64,000 nucleotides of DNA, taken from the NCBI GenBank assembly GCA_010645155.1, contig JAAGOF010000086.1, positions 99,553-163,552 of the forward strand. The letters are read 5' to 3'. The DNA is from Tigriopus japonicus. Taxonomy: Eukaryota; Arthropoda; Copepoda; Harpacticoida; Harpacticidae. Under the pieces are notes generated by a model that searched no databases, was not told the origin of the DNA, and worked only from the letters and a program-made list of their open reading frames with translations. The translations under genes were made by a program, and so were the position numbers. Each line of letters starts with the position of its first letter. Position 1 is the stretch's first letter. This document shows positions 36,778 through 49,174 of this stretch, piece after piece.

Positions 36778-37560
36778 CTCGCACCCGCGCACTCGATTCG
36801 CGATGAACCCGGAGATGATTATTATTCGGAAGAAGCGAGGATTCCCGAAGAGGGCCAATCAAAATGTCAATGGAGGAGGCGTGGCGGACGATTCAACTCC
36901 GGCGAGTTATATTCAGGCGGTCAAACCCTCAATCAATCCCGCCTTCGTCATTTTTCATGAGAAATTAGTCGTACTCTTTCACGGTAGCGCTCGATCCGGG
37001 TCCGAGATGAAAGACCAAGCGAGGATGGATTGGAGTGTCTTTCTATCGACGATGTCTCGGTTGTTTAGTTGTTTAGAGGACGACGCGGATGACGTCTCAA
37101 ACTGACAGAGGGCGCCACTTCGGCGATCAGCCCCTCAGGGAATCCCTCCGATTTTATTTTGTCATAGAAATGGGGCCTATAAAAAAGAGGCGTCGGAGGC
37201 GTTGAAGTCGAGGGTATCGTGGGAGCGTAATGTTGCCCGATCGAGCCTCGATGATGAATTTTTTAAAATGATTAATGTCGGTTCAAAGGCGACCCCCGAG
37301 GGTCGGTCACCTTTTCGCGTTACGCTTAGAAAGCGGCCGAAGGCGCGCATGAAAAAGCGCGGCTAAAAGGGCCGCCGTTCAGCGTGACTCGCGCCATCGT
37401 GCGCGAATCCGAAGAAAAAGCTCAATTCGGTGAGTTCCATCGAAAATGAAATAGTTGAGCCTTTTGGTGATTTTTTCAAGGGATGGCAACGAGGGCCGTT
37501 TGATTTGGGATATAAATGGTGAAATTCCGATGAAGATGTATTCTCAACTGACTTCAACCG
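36778..37560. other. CpG-rich region upstream of WAPL
   Basis: GC- and CpG-rich DNA beginning in WAPL exon 2 and extending past its start codon, in contrast to the AT-rich surroundings. It probably contains the WAPL 5' UTR and promoter. On the plus strand GGCCTATAAAAAAGAGG at 37173-37189 looks like a TATA box pointing away from WAPL, but no gene follows it that I can recognise. Open frames in this interval look like chance frames in GC-rich DNA. Confidence 0.4.
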
Positions 37561-38023
37561 CAATTAAACTGCCAACGGTAGACCGAATTGCGTATAAATG
37601 TTAAATGTATAAATTTCATTTACCATTTACGTATACACGGGGAATGGCTTCTTATTGGATCAAAAACGTTAACGATTGATTAGCTCAAACGTACATCTAA
37701 TTTCGGCTGCAATTCGATTATCATTGACTTACATGGCCAATATATAAGTTTTAACAAATTACAAAGACGCATTTGCTCATTCAAGAAAATGCCAGCGCAG
37801 AGATGCTTTTTATTTTTCAGTAGCCATAGACCAACCGGCCATTAACGAAGACTAATGGAACCTACGGATGATGAGGTATATTTGAGGAAAGCAAAGCTTG
37901 TGGTTCAAAATACAACAATCTTTCAAACTCACTTATATTTGACATATCAACATTTACCCGTCAAAGTTCTACTAAAAAAACTACCATTTTGCCCAAAAGC
38001 TCTTTTGGTTCATAAATCATAAC

Positions 38024-38565
38024 TAGGGCCCGGAAAAATATTTGCAAAAAAAGTGACAAAATATCCAAAATATATTTTCTTCAAAAGGCCAAAATATTTG
38101 GAAAAAAGCCGGAGATTGAAGAAATATTTTTTTTTGACAAGGTCATTATTTAGTATTTTTGTCTTGGTGCGCCCACTTTCCAAATTTTTTTTTGGTGAAT
38201 TTGATATATTTAGCCGTTTTTGGAGGCCTACTTGAATGTAATTGATTTAAAAAAAAAAAAACAATTTTATCTTTTCTCAATAAATGACGCAATTTTCTTC
38301 ATATATGACAGTAGTTTTAGTTATGATAGTCAAATTTCAGGACAAATGCGACTTTGTAGCGGTTTTTGTATTTTAGTAAGCCCAACTGAGCATTGGTCGT
38401 TCATTTGTTTCCTCAATTTTGCCTGAAATATTTTTTTTGACTCAAATATTCGAGAAAATATTAAATTTTTCCCTTGAAAAAGCCAAAATATTTGAAAAAT
38501 CGAGGAAAAACGGAAAAATATTTTTAAAATAATTTGTATTTTAAAAAAATTCTTTCCGGGCCCTA
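38024..38565. mobile_element. hAT-like non-autonomous element
   Basis: Inverted ends TAGGGCCCGGAAAAATATTT and TTCTTTCCGGGCCCTA. Flanking 8-mers are ATCATAAC (38016-38023) and ATCATAAG (38566-38573). The interior is full of AAATATTT and no protein is encoded. Confidence 0.82.
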
Positions 38566-41500
38566 ATCATAAGTGATACGAAATAGTAAGGCTTGGGTGT
38601 ATTCTGAGACAAGAAGGTTTCTTTGCACTTGAATAAAATAATACCAAAAATAATTTGGCTGCTCAATTGCTCAATTGATTTTTATGGTTTATTGGTATTT
38701 GAAAGAAAAAGAAATTAGTAATTTGTTTTTGCCACTTTTGTCAATGACCTGACAAATGAAATGTAATTTGAAATTGTTACACTCACAAAGACAACGGAAA
38801 TATTTATAAAACTTAAATTTGTTCTGAAAAAAAAACGCCTTTTTCCATCATTCTTAATTTACGCTCAACCTTTTTAATAGGCCAGCCTTGACCCAAAATT
38901 ACCTTTACAGGCTATTTTGGGTAGAGACTCTAATTTTGGGCAGTGATGGGACGAGACGACATTTCCAATACATGAGACCAACTGATGCCGGTCTCAATTA
39001 ATACATCTCAGAAGCTGGCATCAAAACTGTATCAAGTCTTACGAACGAAATAACAGCTACAAATTTTGGGTAGAGCCAAGGATTTCTTAATACAGGATTT
39101 GAAACCACATCGGAAAAAGTGCCTGTCTCAAATTATGCGTCATTCAGGCAACCCAAGCCAATTCTCATTGGGCAGGATTGGCCACACCTGCCATTCAAAA
39201 GGTGACGAGATCATTGACGAGCAGACAGCATGATTTCATCTCATGACAGAACAACATCTTTTTATAATTTGAGTGTCAAGTTCCTTCTCCTATTCGTAAG
39301 CTCATGGCAGGTTTCTATTATTTGAAGAAATGACTTGAGCCTTAATCATTTTGCAAGATCCAAATCACAATTATAGAAGGCCTACAATTTGCAGTCACCC
39401 TTGTTTGTTTTGCCAGTCGCTTCTCACTCACAACATTTGAAACATCTTGAAAAATCATCTTGAAATGTGATTAATTCATCTGTTCAGTGCTTTTTAAGTG
39501 TGATTTTTAAGTCATGTTCAGGTCATTTGGCTCATGGCAATACTCCTTCATCTGCTGTAGTGCTACAGTCTATGATTGATGGCACACCCACCTTTGATAG
39601 TGCAACAGCTTCAGTGACACAAGTACCTTCTCACCCTAAGTTATTTTGGGAATCAATCAAGTCTCAACCACTGCTAGAGTGTTCATGGTGTGAGTTCATC
39701 TTGATGCCAAGGCTTGTTCTGTTGGTGATTCAGCCATATACCAAACATCCATATACTTTTTTTTAAATGTGAGTGAACCAAGCAAGTAAGAACCAAGAAA
39801 GTAAGTGTGTGCATTGTGTGAGGCATAATTCTGGGCATCTTTTAAGCTCAAAACAGACTATTTTTCTTAATATATACGTATGTGTCCAAAATTGAAACAC
39901 AAATGTATTTGGTCCATTGAAAAAGTCACCAAAGAAAGAATTTTTTTTGATAGTCATTCTTGTAGTGCTTTTTATCTTGCAGTGTGAAGTACTTAATGAT
40001 CTCAATGAGACACCGTTAAGCAGATCAAGAAACTGTGGGAGTGTGACTTGAATCATAGCTTCTCATTACTATTTGCATCCTTTAATAGGAATGAATCTAC
40101 TGAGAAACCCAGGTCTTGTAACTTGACATGGGGATAAGGTAGTAGGAATGTGCACTCTGCTAAGAATATATATAATTAAATAAAGGTATCTTAATTTAAC
40201 TTAATGAAGGGATAAAAAATGTGTCAGTCAATAAACATGACACACCCATTGGGCCTCTTGGCAGATTAATAGTACGATGTCTCAATGCTTTTATATTTGA
40301 TACATATTAATGCACAAAGGGTGATAAATTAAACTTTATTATGGCTTTTCATGTGCACTAAAGCTATATAATCAACAATTGCTTACAGTAACCATAAGCC
40401 ATTAAGGTATACCAAATATTTCATGAAGAAATCGCCTATCTGAATCACTTATATGGATATTTACATATATTCAATCAAATTGGATTGTCTCAAGTTAAAA
40501 CTATGTTAAAATTTGATGATTTGGGTTGTCTATCCATGCATGAGTATTACAAAAATATCAAACCTGTGAAACTCCTTTACATGGGAGATGTGGAGACTGA
40601 AAAAATAAGCTAGAAAAAAGGTAACTAAGTTGTTAACATCTAACATAAGTCTGAATTAAGTAACGTAGCTTCCTGAGCATCATGACGCTTACTGAAAAGG
40701 TTGCGTAGCCGTCAGCCGTCCAGAAGTTCCGTGGTCCATGGTAGAGCAGAGAGAGTCAGATCATGGTTTTGTTTATTTTGACCAAAAAAACAGGACCAAA
40801 TATCAGGGTGATCAAAACTGATCATTTTAGGTTGTTGGTCACACCTTCACCCGATTCAAAGAAGATATAGGTGAGATCTTATCTTCTTAGCTCCTCTTTA
40901 TCTACAAACCTAAACTTGGCAGCAATCAAACGATAAAAATCAAAGGGTGCAAAAGTGTGCATGTGTGTCCAGGCTCATCTCCCTTTATCCATTTCGAGAT
41001 CCAACGTTATTCGTCACCTTGAGGCCAAAGTCCAAAGAGGAGGCACACTCAGTTTCTGAAGGAGCACGTCATCAGTAGAGATGTAAACGAGCTGTCTGGG
41101 ACGAAGATGAACGAGCCTTATCTTATTCCTTTTAACTAATCTTGTGGGGCTGATCAATGGGCTGAAGGGTAGTCATGAAAAAATGATGCTTTTATCCTTG
41201 TCCAATGTTTGATTGGGGAAGTTTTTATTCAGCATTTTGTCATGGCTATTGCACGATTGTTGAATTCATTTCCATTATCACTGAAATGAACTACATATTT
41301 TTTTATTGCTATCAATTTTACATGACAATTCCGTATGAAAACAAGGACAAAGTCGATTTTGAAAAAATGATTTTGACTAACCATTACTGCACTTCTGGCA
41401 TCCTTAAAATTTCAAAAATTTGATACCAAAAAGAGATCTTGTTATAACATTGCTCAATTGGTCGTGGTCAATAAAAGAAGAAAGATCTCGCAAAGTGATT

Positions 41501-42374
41501 GGTAAAAAGAGAAGATCATACAAAACTGTTCAAGTCATTGGCAATTAAAATCTCCTTAACAATAGAGTCAGTAATGTTATCAGTAGAGCGGCTGAACATA
41601 TTTCATTTTGAGGGCCAAATATTTAATTGCTATTTAAACAAATAATTTCAAAATATTCAAGAAAGTATGTGAATCTCACCCAAGTATAAATATATAAGCC
41701 ATAATGTATTGAAAAGTGAATTTTTTTAGGCATTAGTTAAATTTTTTGTGAAATTTGAAATAAAAATTATGAGGGTTTTGCAGTTATGTTAAGTTAGTGT
41801 AAATATGGAATGATTTTAAAACCCATCGCCAAATTTTTTTACATACTTCTTACTTAGTGAACTTACAAGAAAATATTGTATATCATTATAAATTTGTAAA
41901 AAATGTATATTATACTCAGACTTCACAAAGAGAAAGTTACAAAATGACGTTCTTCTTGTTTCTTTTGGATACCCTTGCTGATGGACATCTATTTTAAACC
42001 AAGGTATTAAGTGCTTCAGTCCTTGGGTTAACTATATTTTTGGCCTCTCTTGTCCACAAATGTTTTACCCAAACTTAGGAATCTAAATTAGATAAATAAA
42101 AAATTGGAGTAATAGGTTAAGTTTCCGGTAGTTATTGAACCAAAGAATAGAAGAGCGTAAAAAGTGCCAAAACAGGGTTTGAACAACCCTACAATGATCG
42201 TCAGAGCATCATCCCGTACACATGGGTGCCCTCCCCTCGTTCACCATAATAACAAACGTCATTCCTTCAGAAGGGGAATCAATGCACTGTTTATCTACTG
42301 ATCCTCGGAGTGCATCGCCCTAAAATGACGACGTCAACGACAAAAACAACCTGACGGAACAACGCAAATGACGT
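38566..42374. other. Intergenic, no gene recognised
   Basis: AT-rich. No splice-consistent coding exon was found in about 3.8 kb. The longest frame (39467-39766) has no recognisable feature. A CAGTGATGGGACG near 38941 resembles a hAT terminus but has no partner. An element fragment lies at 41587-41700. Confidence 0.45.
41587..41700 (+). mobile_element. 5' fragment of the 33942 hAT-like family
   Basis: TAGAGCGGCTGAACATATTT followed by GGGCCAAATATTTAATTGCT parallels the left end of the element in WAPL intron 2. No matching right end (CGCTCTA) is seen downstream. Confidence 0.5.
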
Positions 42375-42607
42375 CTAATCGTTAATCACCGATGTCAAAG
42401 ATGCGTGACGTCACACCTCTCAGGTTAAATTTAGGTTAAGTTAGGTTTGAATGAAGTTAAAGTAGGTTTAAATTAGGTTAGGTTAGGTTTAAGTTAGGTT
42501 AGGTTAGGTTTAGTTAGGTTAGGTTAGGTTTAAGTATGGTTAGGTTAGGTTTAAATTTGGTCAAATGTGACGTCACTTATCTTTGACATCGGTGATTACC
42601 GGTTACA
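42375..42607. mobile_element. Inverted-repeat element carrying TTAGG repeats, upstream of DGKE
   Basis: Direct repeats CAAATGACGT at 42365-42374 and 42608-42617 flank a 233-bp element. Its ends are inverted (AATCACCGATGTCAAAGAT and ATCTTTGACATCGGTGATT, each next to GTGACGTCAC). The centre, about 42425-42560, is made of AGGTTAGGTTAGGTTT-type repeats related to TTAGG. A 9-10-bp duplication suggests a Mutator-like or foldback mechanism. The right edge is 89 bp before the DGKE start codon. Confidence 0.75.
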
Positions 42608-42696
42608 CAAATGACGTGCTCAGGTTCCGCCCTAATTTATCATGCCGTCGTTATCATCACCTCAACACACCCAAATTAACTCTTCCTGAAGCCAAG

Positions 42697-45600
42697 ATGA
42701 GCCTGCCCCTGCCCATCGCAAACTCTTGGCCTCTGTATTCCAGTCTTTTGGGCACGTGTCTGGCCTTGATTTTGGTTTGGCTCCTGCTCAAAGTGTGCGC
42801 CCCACGTTCAGCTTTGACGTTGGGGCGAAAACGCCGGGTTCACACTTGGGTCGAAGGCGGCATTTGGCACCCATTGTACTGCGTGGTTTGCGAGACCCTG
42901 CTCATTGTGGGCTCATCCGGGATTTGTTGTGCGGATTGCGGGATTGCCTCTTGTGAGAAGCGTCATTGTGTGCGGAACACCGAGAAGCGGTTCCCTTGCA
43001 AAGCCCGCACCCAAAAGATCAGATCAATAAACCCTGAGGAAACCCATGATGCCAAAGAAGGCTGGTAAGTGCAAGAGGTTGCGTTGATAGAGTGCGGAAC
43101 GATGGAAATCCGAGCTCACCCAACCCAAGCATATTTCTAAAAACTTCTAAAAACCCATTCACTGCATTCCAGGAGCGTTTTGTTCCGTCATCATTGGGTG
43201 TCGGGCAATTTACCTCTCATGTCCGAATGTGAGGTGTGTGATGCTTCCTGTGGTGGTGATGGACCTGAGAGTGTGATCCAAGATCTCCGATGTTGCTGGT
43301 GCCAACGGTAAGAGACACTTAATCATACCAGCCACTCAACCGAGCTTCATAACCTTTTCTTGTTTGTAGCACGGTTCACAAGTCTTGTCAACAAAAGATG
43401 AGCGACATTTGCGATTTTGGACACTACAGGGAGTTCATCATCCCTCCTGAGTGTGTCATCTTGAAAAGTAATATTAAAACTGCGGCATTCAAGCGAAGCA
43501 GTATTCAAAAGGTACCTTTGGCGGCAGTTCAATTGAGGTTTGATGACCCATCATAATTTACTTACTCCCTGATGATCAGATTGTCAGACCCAGTACCCAA
43601 GATGGGACCAGCCCATGGCGACCTCTCATTGTGGTGGGTAATACCAAAGCCGGCAACAATGATGGAGGGACATTTCTGAATGCCTTCAGAGGAGTACTGA
43701 ACCCCATTCAAGTCATTGATCTCAATGAGCACCCTATGGAGGATGCCATTCAGCTCTGCCAACTCCTGGAGCCCACACGTTGTCTCATCATTGTAGCCGG
43801 AGGAGATGGAACCATTGGGTAAGTGACAACATCCCCAAAAATTATGTAAAGACTTGGACTCCTCTGACGGTTTGGTCATGTTTCAGTTGGACTCTCAACA
43901 TCATCGACAAAATGGGTGTAGAGCAGCATCCAGAAATTGCCCTGCTACCCTTGGGCACTGGCAATGATTTAGCCCGGACTCTGGGGTATGGATCCGGTGG
44001 TGAGATCACTGACATTAGGTAAGCAACCCTACTATAAAGGGTCCACATTGATCAATGTTTCATGATGCAATGAATGGTTGTAGCCAAATACTGGACCTGC
44101 TCCAAAACCCATCAAGATTGGAGTCCATTCCTTTGGATCGTTGGCGAGTGAGTGTGTGCTCTGAGCACTCTCGCTACTCATTGAAAAGGCGCCCATCGGC
44201 GCTCACCGAGATCTTTGTGCAAAACTATTTGAGTATTGGCGTGGACGCCCTTGTCACCTACAACTTCCACACTGCACGAGACGCCAACCATGGAAGCAGC
44301 AGCAAGTTCATCAGCCCTTTCTCTGGACGACTGTACAACAAATTGCTCTATTTCATCTATGGTAATCTATGATCAACAAAACAATTTTGAGAAAAAAAAA
44401 AATATTTTTTTTTTTGCACTCTTGTCTAACGAAAAAGGCACGAAGGATGTTCTTGAGCGGGAGTGCAAGGACCTGGACCAGATCCTGGAGCTGGAGTTAG
44501 ATGGCCAGAAGGTGTCTCTTCCCAAGATCGAGTCCGTGGTGATCTTGAACATCCCTTGTTGGGGGGCTGGAGTGCGACCCTGGGAATTGGGTCAGGGTCA
44601 CGAGCAATTTCCTGTTCCGTCATTCAGCGATCAAAAGCTCGAGGTGTTCTGCGTGTATTCCAGCTTTCACATTGCTCAGATGCAGGTAAGTCCACCGGAA
44701 AATGGAAGAGTTTGAAATAATTTAGACTGCATCTGATACTATTTAACGTCATTATGTTGGTCACTAAAATGACAAATTTGAGTTTAAATATTTCATCTGG
44801 CCAAAAATTTAATTTACAAAAGAAAAATTGTGAATGAGAAAATTATCAGATTTTCTCTGGAAAATGTTTGAAAAGTATTCAAATCACAGAGGTTTTTTTT
44901 GCTGGATTTCAATGATTTCATTGATGCCAAAAGTAAAAAGTTGACCAAGTTAAAGACCACCAAAAGTTGGTCTTTAACCAAAAGAACATAAAAAGTCTCT
45001 ATTTTTGGTGCACCTTGCATTTTGGAACTTTGTCTGAGCTCTAATTTTGAGTTTATGCAAACAAATTGTTTGGCAGCCTCCATTACTTCTCAAATTTACT
45101 TCACCATTTCATTTCGTCATCATTAGGGCTAGGACAAAGTTGCAATCTAGTCAAAATTAGCAGTTTTGTGATGTTTTTGCGCAAGAAACGGCAATTGTAT
45201 ATTAACACGCACTTTTTCAGGGGCTTTTCAAATAATTATGTTTTTTAAGGAATACTTAAGAAACATTTGCGCAATGCAAAACTTTGTCTTCAACGAAGGC
45301 AAAGGTTGAAGAAAAGACAACTTTTGCCCCGAACCAAGAGATATATTTGGTCAAGTATGACATATCAAGGCCAGAAAATAGCAACTTTTGCCAAAAAACT
45401 TATATTGCAACATTATCCGAGCCCTAAACATCATTTGCCGTCAAAGAATTGGGAGGAGCCGTTGTCCCTGGAGTCTTCTTTCCCTTCGATGTCTTCTTGT
45501 CAACTTTGAATGATCCCTGCACTTGTTTTAGCCATTTTGTATTTTATTTTTTAAATCATTCTAGGTGGGCATTTCTGAGCCTCATCGCATAGGTCAAGCG

Positions 45601-45741
45601 TCTGAGGTTCGGATTCGTCTGAAGGGTCGCGCCCCTGTGCAAACCGACGGGGAACCCTGGATCCAAGGACCTGGAGAGATCCTCGTCCAATATCACAGTC
45701 ATGTCCCCGTTTTGAAAGCCAACCCACCACTAACCTCCTAG
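42697..45741 (+). CDS. DGKE: Diacylglycerol kinase epsilon
   Basis: Eight exons: 42697-43064, 43173-43307, 43370-43511, 43580-43818, 43887-44018, 44084-44361, 44438-44685, 45565-45741, giving 572 residues (the vertebrate enzyme is about 565) with all phases matching. The order is one N-terminal membrane helix (about 14-34, [15 protein letters not shown]), then two C1 zinc-finger domains. The second is [17 protein letters not shown]…CCWCQRTVHKSC. The catalytic domain has the glycine-rich GGDGTIGW loop (split by intron 4) and [11 protein letters not shown]. The accessory domain has [25 protein letters not shown] and DGEPWIQGP. It phosphorylates diacylglycerol to phosphatidic acid at membranes; the epsilon isoform prefers arachidonoyl-DAG in the phosphatidylinositol cycle. 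AATAAA at 45857-45862. Exon 1 begins at the ATG just before the membrane helix; an upstream in-frame ATG (42583) lies inside the mobile element and is less likely. Intron 7 holds a MITE. Confidence 0.95.
45124..45426. mobile_element. hAT-like MITE in DGKE intron 7
   Basis: Inverted ends TAGGGCTAGGACAAAGTTGC and GCAACATTATCCGAGCCCTA. The flanking 8-mers GTCATCAT and AACATCAT match at six of eight positions, consistent with an older insertion. Confidence 0.7.
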
Positions 45742-45856
45742 TCATCAATCCAGCTATCCAGCTATCAAAAGTCATTCATTCATTCATTCATAACGTGATC
45801 AACTTCTAAATAGCAGCAGATGTAAGTGTTTATTGTTAGCGCCCGAAATTCTAGTC

Positions 45857-45862
45857 AATAAA
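45857..45862 (+). terminator. DGKE poly(A) signal
   Basis: AATAAA 116 bp after the DGKE stop codon, the first canonical signal downstream. Confidence 0.65.
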
Positions 45863-46309
45863 ATCATTCCGACGTTGTTGAACCTCTTCGTTCCACAGAT
45901 ATGCAAAGATACAACTAATATGAGCTAAGGTGGACAAATCTTTTGTTTTGAAGGGCAAATCACTGGTTGCTGGTTCAAAGGATTCAGCCACAGCTGTAAA
46001 TTTAGTATGTCCAAACAGGAATCTTGTGTTACAGATTAATCGTTCTTGGACAAATTTAACAATTTTTCACGCAACCTTTTCTGATCTACAGCTGCTAGTT
46101 GTCCTTCAAAACATAGCAATGTATTGTATCTGGAGATATCTGTGCTTTGTTCAGAGTTGCCAAGGATACTAAAGGGTCACCAAGATGGAACAACTTCAAC
46201 TGTATGCAGTGCTTGAAGGGCCATCTCTTGTCCTCATATTTACATATTCTTAATCACTGCTGAAACGAATGGGATTCCATGTAAAGAAAGACAATTTTCA
46301 ACGTTACTA

Positions 46310-46450
46310 CATTCAATTAACATTTATATGAAAATTGCTTAACCAACGAGTTACAGTTGGTAGATCTGCACAATCCTTGAAAAATAGATTGATCACGAAT
46401 GGTACTTCCAAATTTGTCCAATCCTGTCTTGAACGTTGTTAGATCGAGAA
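46310..46450 (-). mobile_element. 5'-truncated non-LTR retrotransposon tail, copy 2
   Basis: On the minus strand it reads TTFKTGLDKFGSTIRDQSIF, then QGLCRSTNCNSLVKQF. This aligns residue for residue with the copy at 55236 but with more substitutions. Confidence 0.65.
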
Positions 46451-46894
46451 TCAGATCATCAAAATTTGATCGTTTCAATGTGACCAATTTTGTAATTGTT
46501 CATAATAAACAAATGATAAAAATCCAATATTTTATACAATGTCTTGATTCAAAATGATATTGCGACACATCATTCGTGTTAATGCACATTTTCACTTCTT
46601 TTTTTGAAAAAGCTGATTTTGAAATCTACCCTAAAAAGCAAGATCTCGTTTTCAAACAATGGAATCAATTAATTCCTACAAGAAAACCTTCGAATTTAAA
46701 ACTTAAGACTTTCTTCGCAAGACTATCATGCATTGCAAAAAACTCGAAGAAACTCGAAAAGTCGAATTTCAAAAGAAAAGGTACTTTTACCTTTATTTAG
46801 CCCAAAAAGGATGGACCCAAACCAAAAGACTTCAAATCAAGCACCAAGGATAACTTTTTTGAATGCCGGCAACAAATATTTTGTTTTTAGTAAT

Positions 46895-47225
46895 GAGAAA
46901 TAATGAAATATAATATAATATTATTTATATAATAATTATATAATATATAAATATTTAATATTAATTATAATAATTTTTTTTATTAATTAAAAAATTTTTT
47001 TTTTATTAATTAATTTTATTAATTAAAAATAATAATTATCTAATTAATATTATATTTATTATTAAATTATAATTATAATATTTTAATTGTAATAATTATA
47101 ATTATAATAATAATAATAATAATATTATAATAATATAATTGTAATAATATGATTGTAATAAATATAATAAATATTATAATAATATTAATGATATTATAAT
47201 TATTATAATAATACAATTAAAAAAA
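46895..47225. repeat. Almost pure A/T low-complexity tract
   Basis: About 330 bp made nearly entirely of A and T, with TAATAATAAT and TTAATTAA patterns and only a few G or C bases. Confidence 0.9.
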
Positions 47226-48514
47226 AATGAAATAATGAAATAATAATTCCACATTATTTCCCCATCTTTGAGGGCTTTTTATCTATTTTGTGATTTGGAG
47301 CGCTTTTTCCAGCTATATTTGCACATTTTTCTGGAAATTTACATTTCTTCGTTGCTATTTTCTCACTTTTTAACTTTTCGATTTTTATGGATTTTGGGAA
47401 AAACTTGAAGAACTCCTTGTCTCTTAGAAATTTGATTTTTTCTCAAAATTTTCCAATCTAGTTTTCAATTCTAGCTATTTTCTATTTTTGAAATGCAACA
47501 ATCTGTGAGAAGAGACTTACTTTAAAACATTCTTTCCTTCACAAAACCGTCCAAATTGGGCAGCCAGATGTTCTAAATACATCAAAAAATCTTGAATTTT
47601 CACTTGGTGGTGGCACCAAAACAATGTCAAAATAGCCATGCTCAAGGGTAGTCTTGGTGCATAAGCTGTTTTGTTTTGATATTACTTTTGTGCTGACACC
47701 ATACTTCAGAATGGCTATTTCAATTATTCTATAACTGAGCAACTTCAAGGCGCGCAATTATCATCTGACCTCTTGACTTGATCCTCCTAAGAATTGCAAT
47801 TCTGTGGTACCGCTTACTAACTAGCCTGTCAGTCCAGAGTGATACAGTGGTTCTCCCTTTAGCGTACTAGGCCACAGATATCAACAGATGCAAGAGACTG
47901 GCCCATTTTGGAGGACAATTTTCAAAGAGAGCTAGCTGGCCAGAGGTAGCCAGAATAATACTGAAATTTCCGATGGTTATTCCCCTGAGCATGTCCAAAA
48001 TGTAGTACAGGCGTACTGTGGAATGCTGATTAAGTCTTAATATCTCAAAGGAGCTTGTTCATCACTTGCAAAATTGGTAAAATTTAGAGAGGTTGCAACA
48101 TTGCAGACTGAAATACTAAGTAATATAGCAAGAGAATTAGCTTGATGAATAGTTCTTCAACTCCTTCAATGTGGACAGAGTCAATCAAGATTGTAAAATG
48201 AAAAACGTCTTTGCTAAAAAGAAAAGATTGCCACAGAGCAGCCGGGGGTCAACTCCAAAAGTGGCATACAAAACGATAAGGGGGACTGTCCAGTATGTCG
48301 TATCTGTGGACTAGTTTGCCTTATGCTATTTTCTTCAGACCAATTAACCCAAGGAGGTATGTACTCAAATTTCGCCTGAAAGCTCAATCAGTCCCCTTTT
48401 GATAGAGCCAACCTTTTCCGAGTTTTCAAATCAACTTGCTCAATCCATATGTACGTAACCCTGAAAAGAACTCGGTCCAAAGTGTCCGTTTGCCTTTATT
48501 GCATGCCCAGCAGG

Positions 48515-48976
48515 TCAAACTTTCATGAACACGGGGTCAAAACTGGGGTGGTTTTGGACCACTTTGGTGGCCTCCATTTCTTGTTCCTCTAGCTCTTGTC
48601 CTCCACGTCCAGTAGCCGCTTCAATCCATCCATGAACGAGCTCTTTGGTGGCTTCGTAGTCCTCTTGATCGGCCTTATTCAGATCCATCTCGTCCAAGTG
48701 AGATCGGTCCAACTCGGTTTGGCACGTCATTTGGAAGTGGTCTTGAAGAACTTCTTCCACGGCCACGTTCAAAATGCAATCCATTTTGATTTGATTCAAG
48801 TGTGGAACTGGTGGATTTCCAGGAATATGTCCGTGGTTTTGCCGTGCCTCAAAGGTCTTGAACGGTTGGGGGGAACCCTGTTTTGCATTCAAAAAGTGCC
48901 CGATTTGCCTTGTGGACAAGACAACTAGAACTACCGGAGGGTCAAGCAGGAAGGTGACTAGTAAAGAGAGTGATTT
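48515..48976 (-). CDS. Terminal exon of an unrecognised gene (partial)
   Basis: A pyrimidine tract and CTTTTACAG acceptor precede a frame open from 48976 to a TGA at 48515 (153 codons). AATAAA follows 15 bp after the stop (48500-48495 on the minus strand). The translation begins with a hydrophobic segment (SLSLLVTFLLDPPVVLVVL), then a region without obvious domains, then an acidic helical part (HLDEMDLNKADQEDYEATKE, ELEEQEMEATK) and a C-terminus HPSFDPVFMKV. No ATG precedes the hydrophobic segment, so a start exon must lie to the right; I could not find it. An alternative is a shorter protein starting at the internal MDCILNVAVEEV. The family is not recognised. Confidence 0.5.
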   Translation of the reverse strand, partial: KSLSLLVTFLLDPPVVLVVLSTRQIGHFLNAKQGSPQPFKTFEARQNHGHIPGNPPVPHLNQIKMDCILNVAVEEVLQDHFQMTCQTELDRSHLDEMDLNKADQEDYEATKELVHGWIEAATGRGGQELEEQEMEATKVVQNHPSFDPVFMKV

Positions 48977-49174
48977 CTGTAAAAGAAAAAAAAAACCTTT
49001 TTTAGAAAGGATGGAGAATTGTTATTTCATATCAAAACTATCTCTTTGACATCTTTGAGTCCATTGTAAGATTGTCAAGCACAAAGGGATGACAAGAATC
49101 GAATCAAAGGGAGCTTCAAAAGGGCTATCAGATTTTAAGGAATCTTAGCATCTCCCAGTCAACACAATGGCGCG

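Larger units (their letters stand above)
45863..48494. other. Intergenic between DGKE and the 48.5-kb gene
   Basis: Contains a LINE tail (46310-46450) and an almost pure A/T tract (46895-47225). Nothing else recognisable; short open frames have no supporting splice sites. Confidence 0.45.

Noticed and set aside
36755..37105. 116-codon plus-strand frame in the CpG-rich region
   Set aside because: It overlaps WAPL exon 1 on the opposite strand, has no recognisable domain and GC-rich DNA is open by chance.
39467..39766. 99-codon plus-strand frame
   Set aside because: No domain, signal, splice support or similarity recognised; length is within chance expectation for this amount of sequence.
42425..42560. 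True telomere or chromosome end
   Set aside because: The TTAGG-like tract is short, imperfect, interstitial and bounded by inverted ends and a 10-bp duplication.
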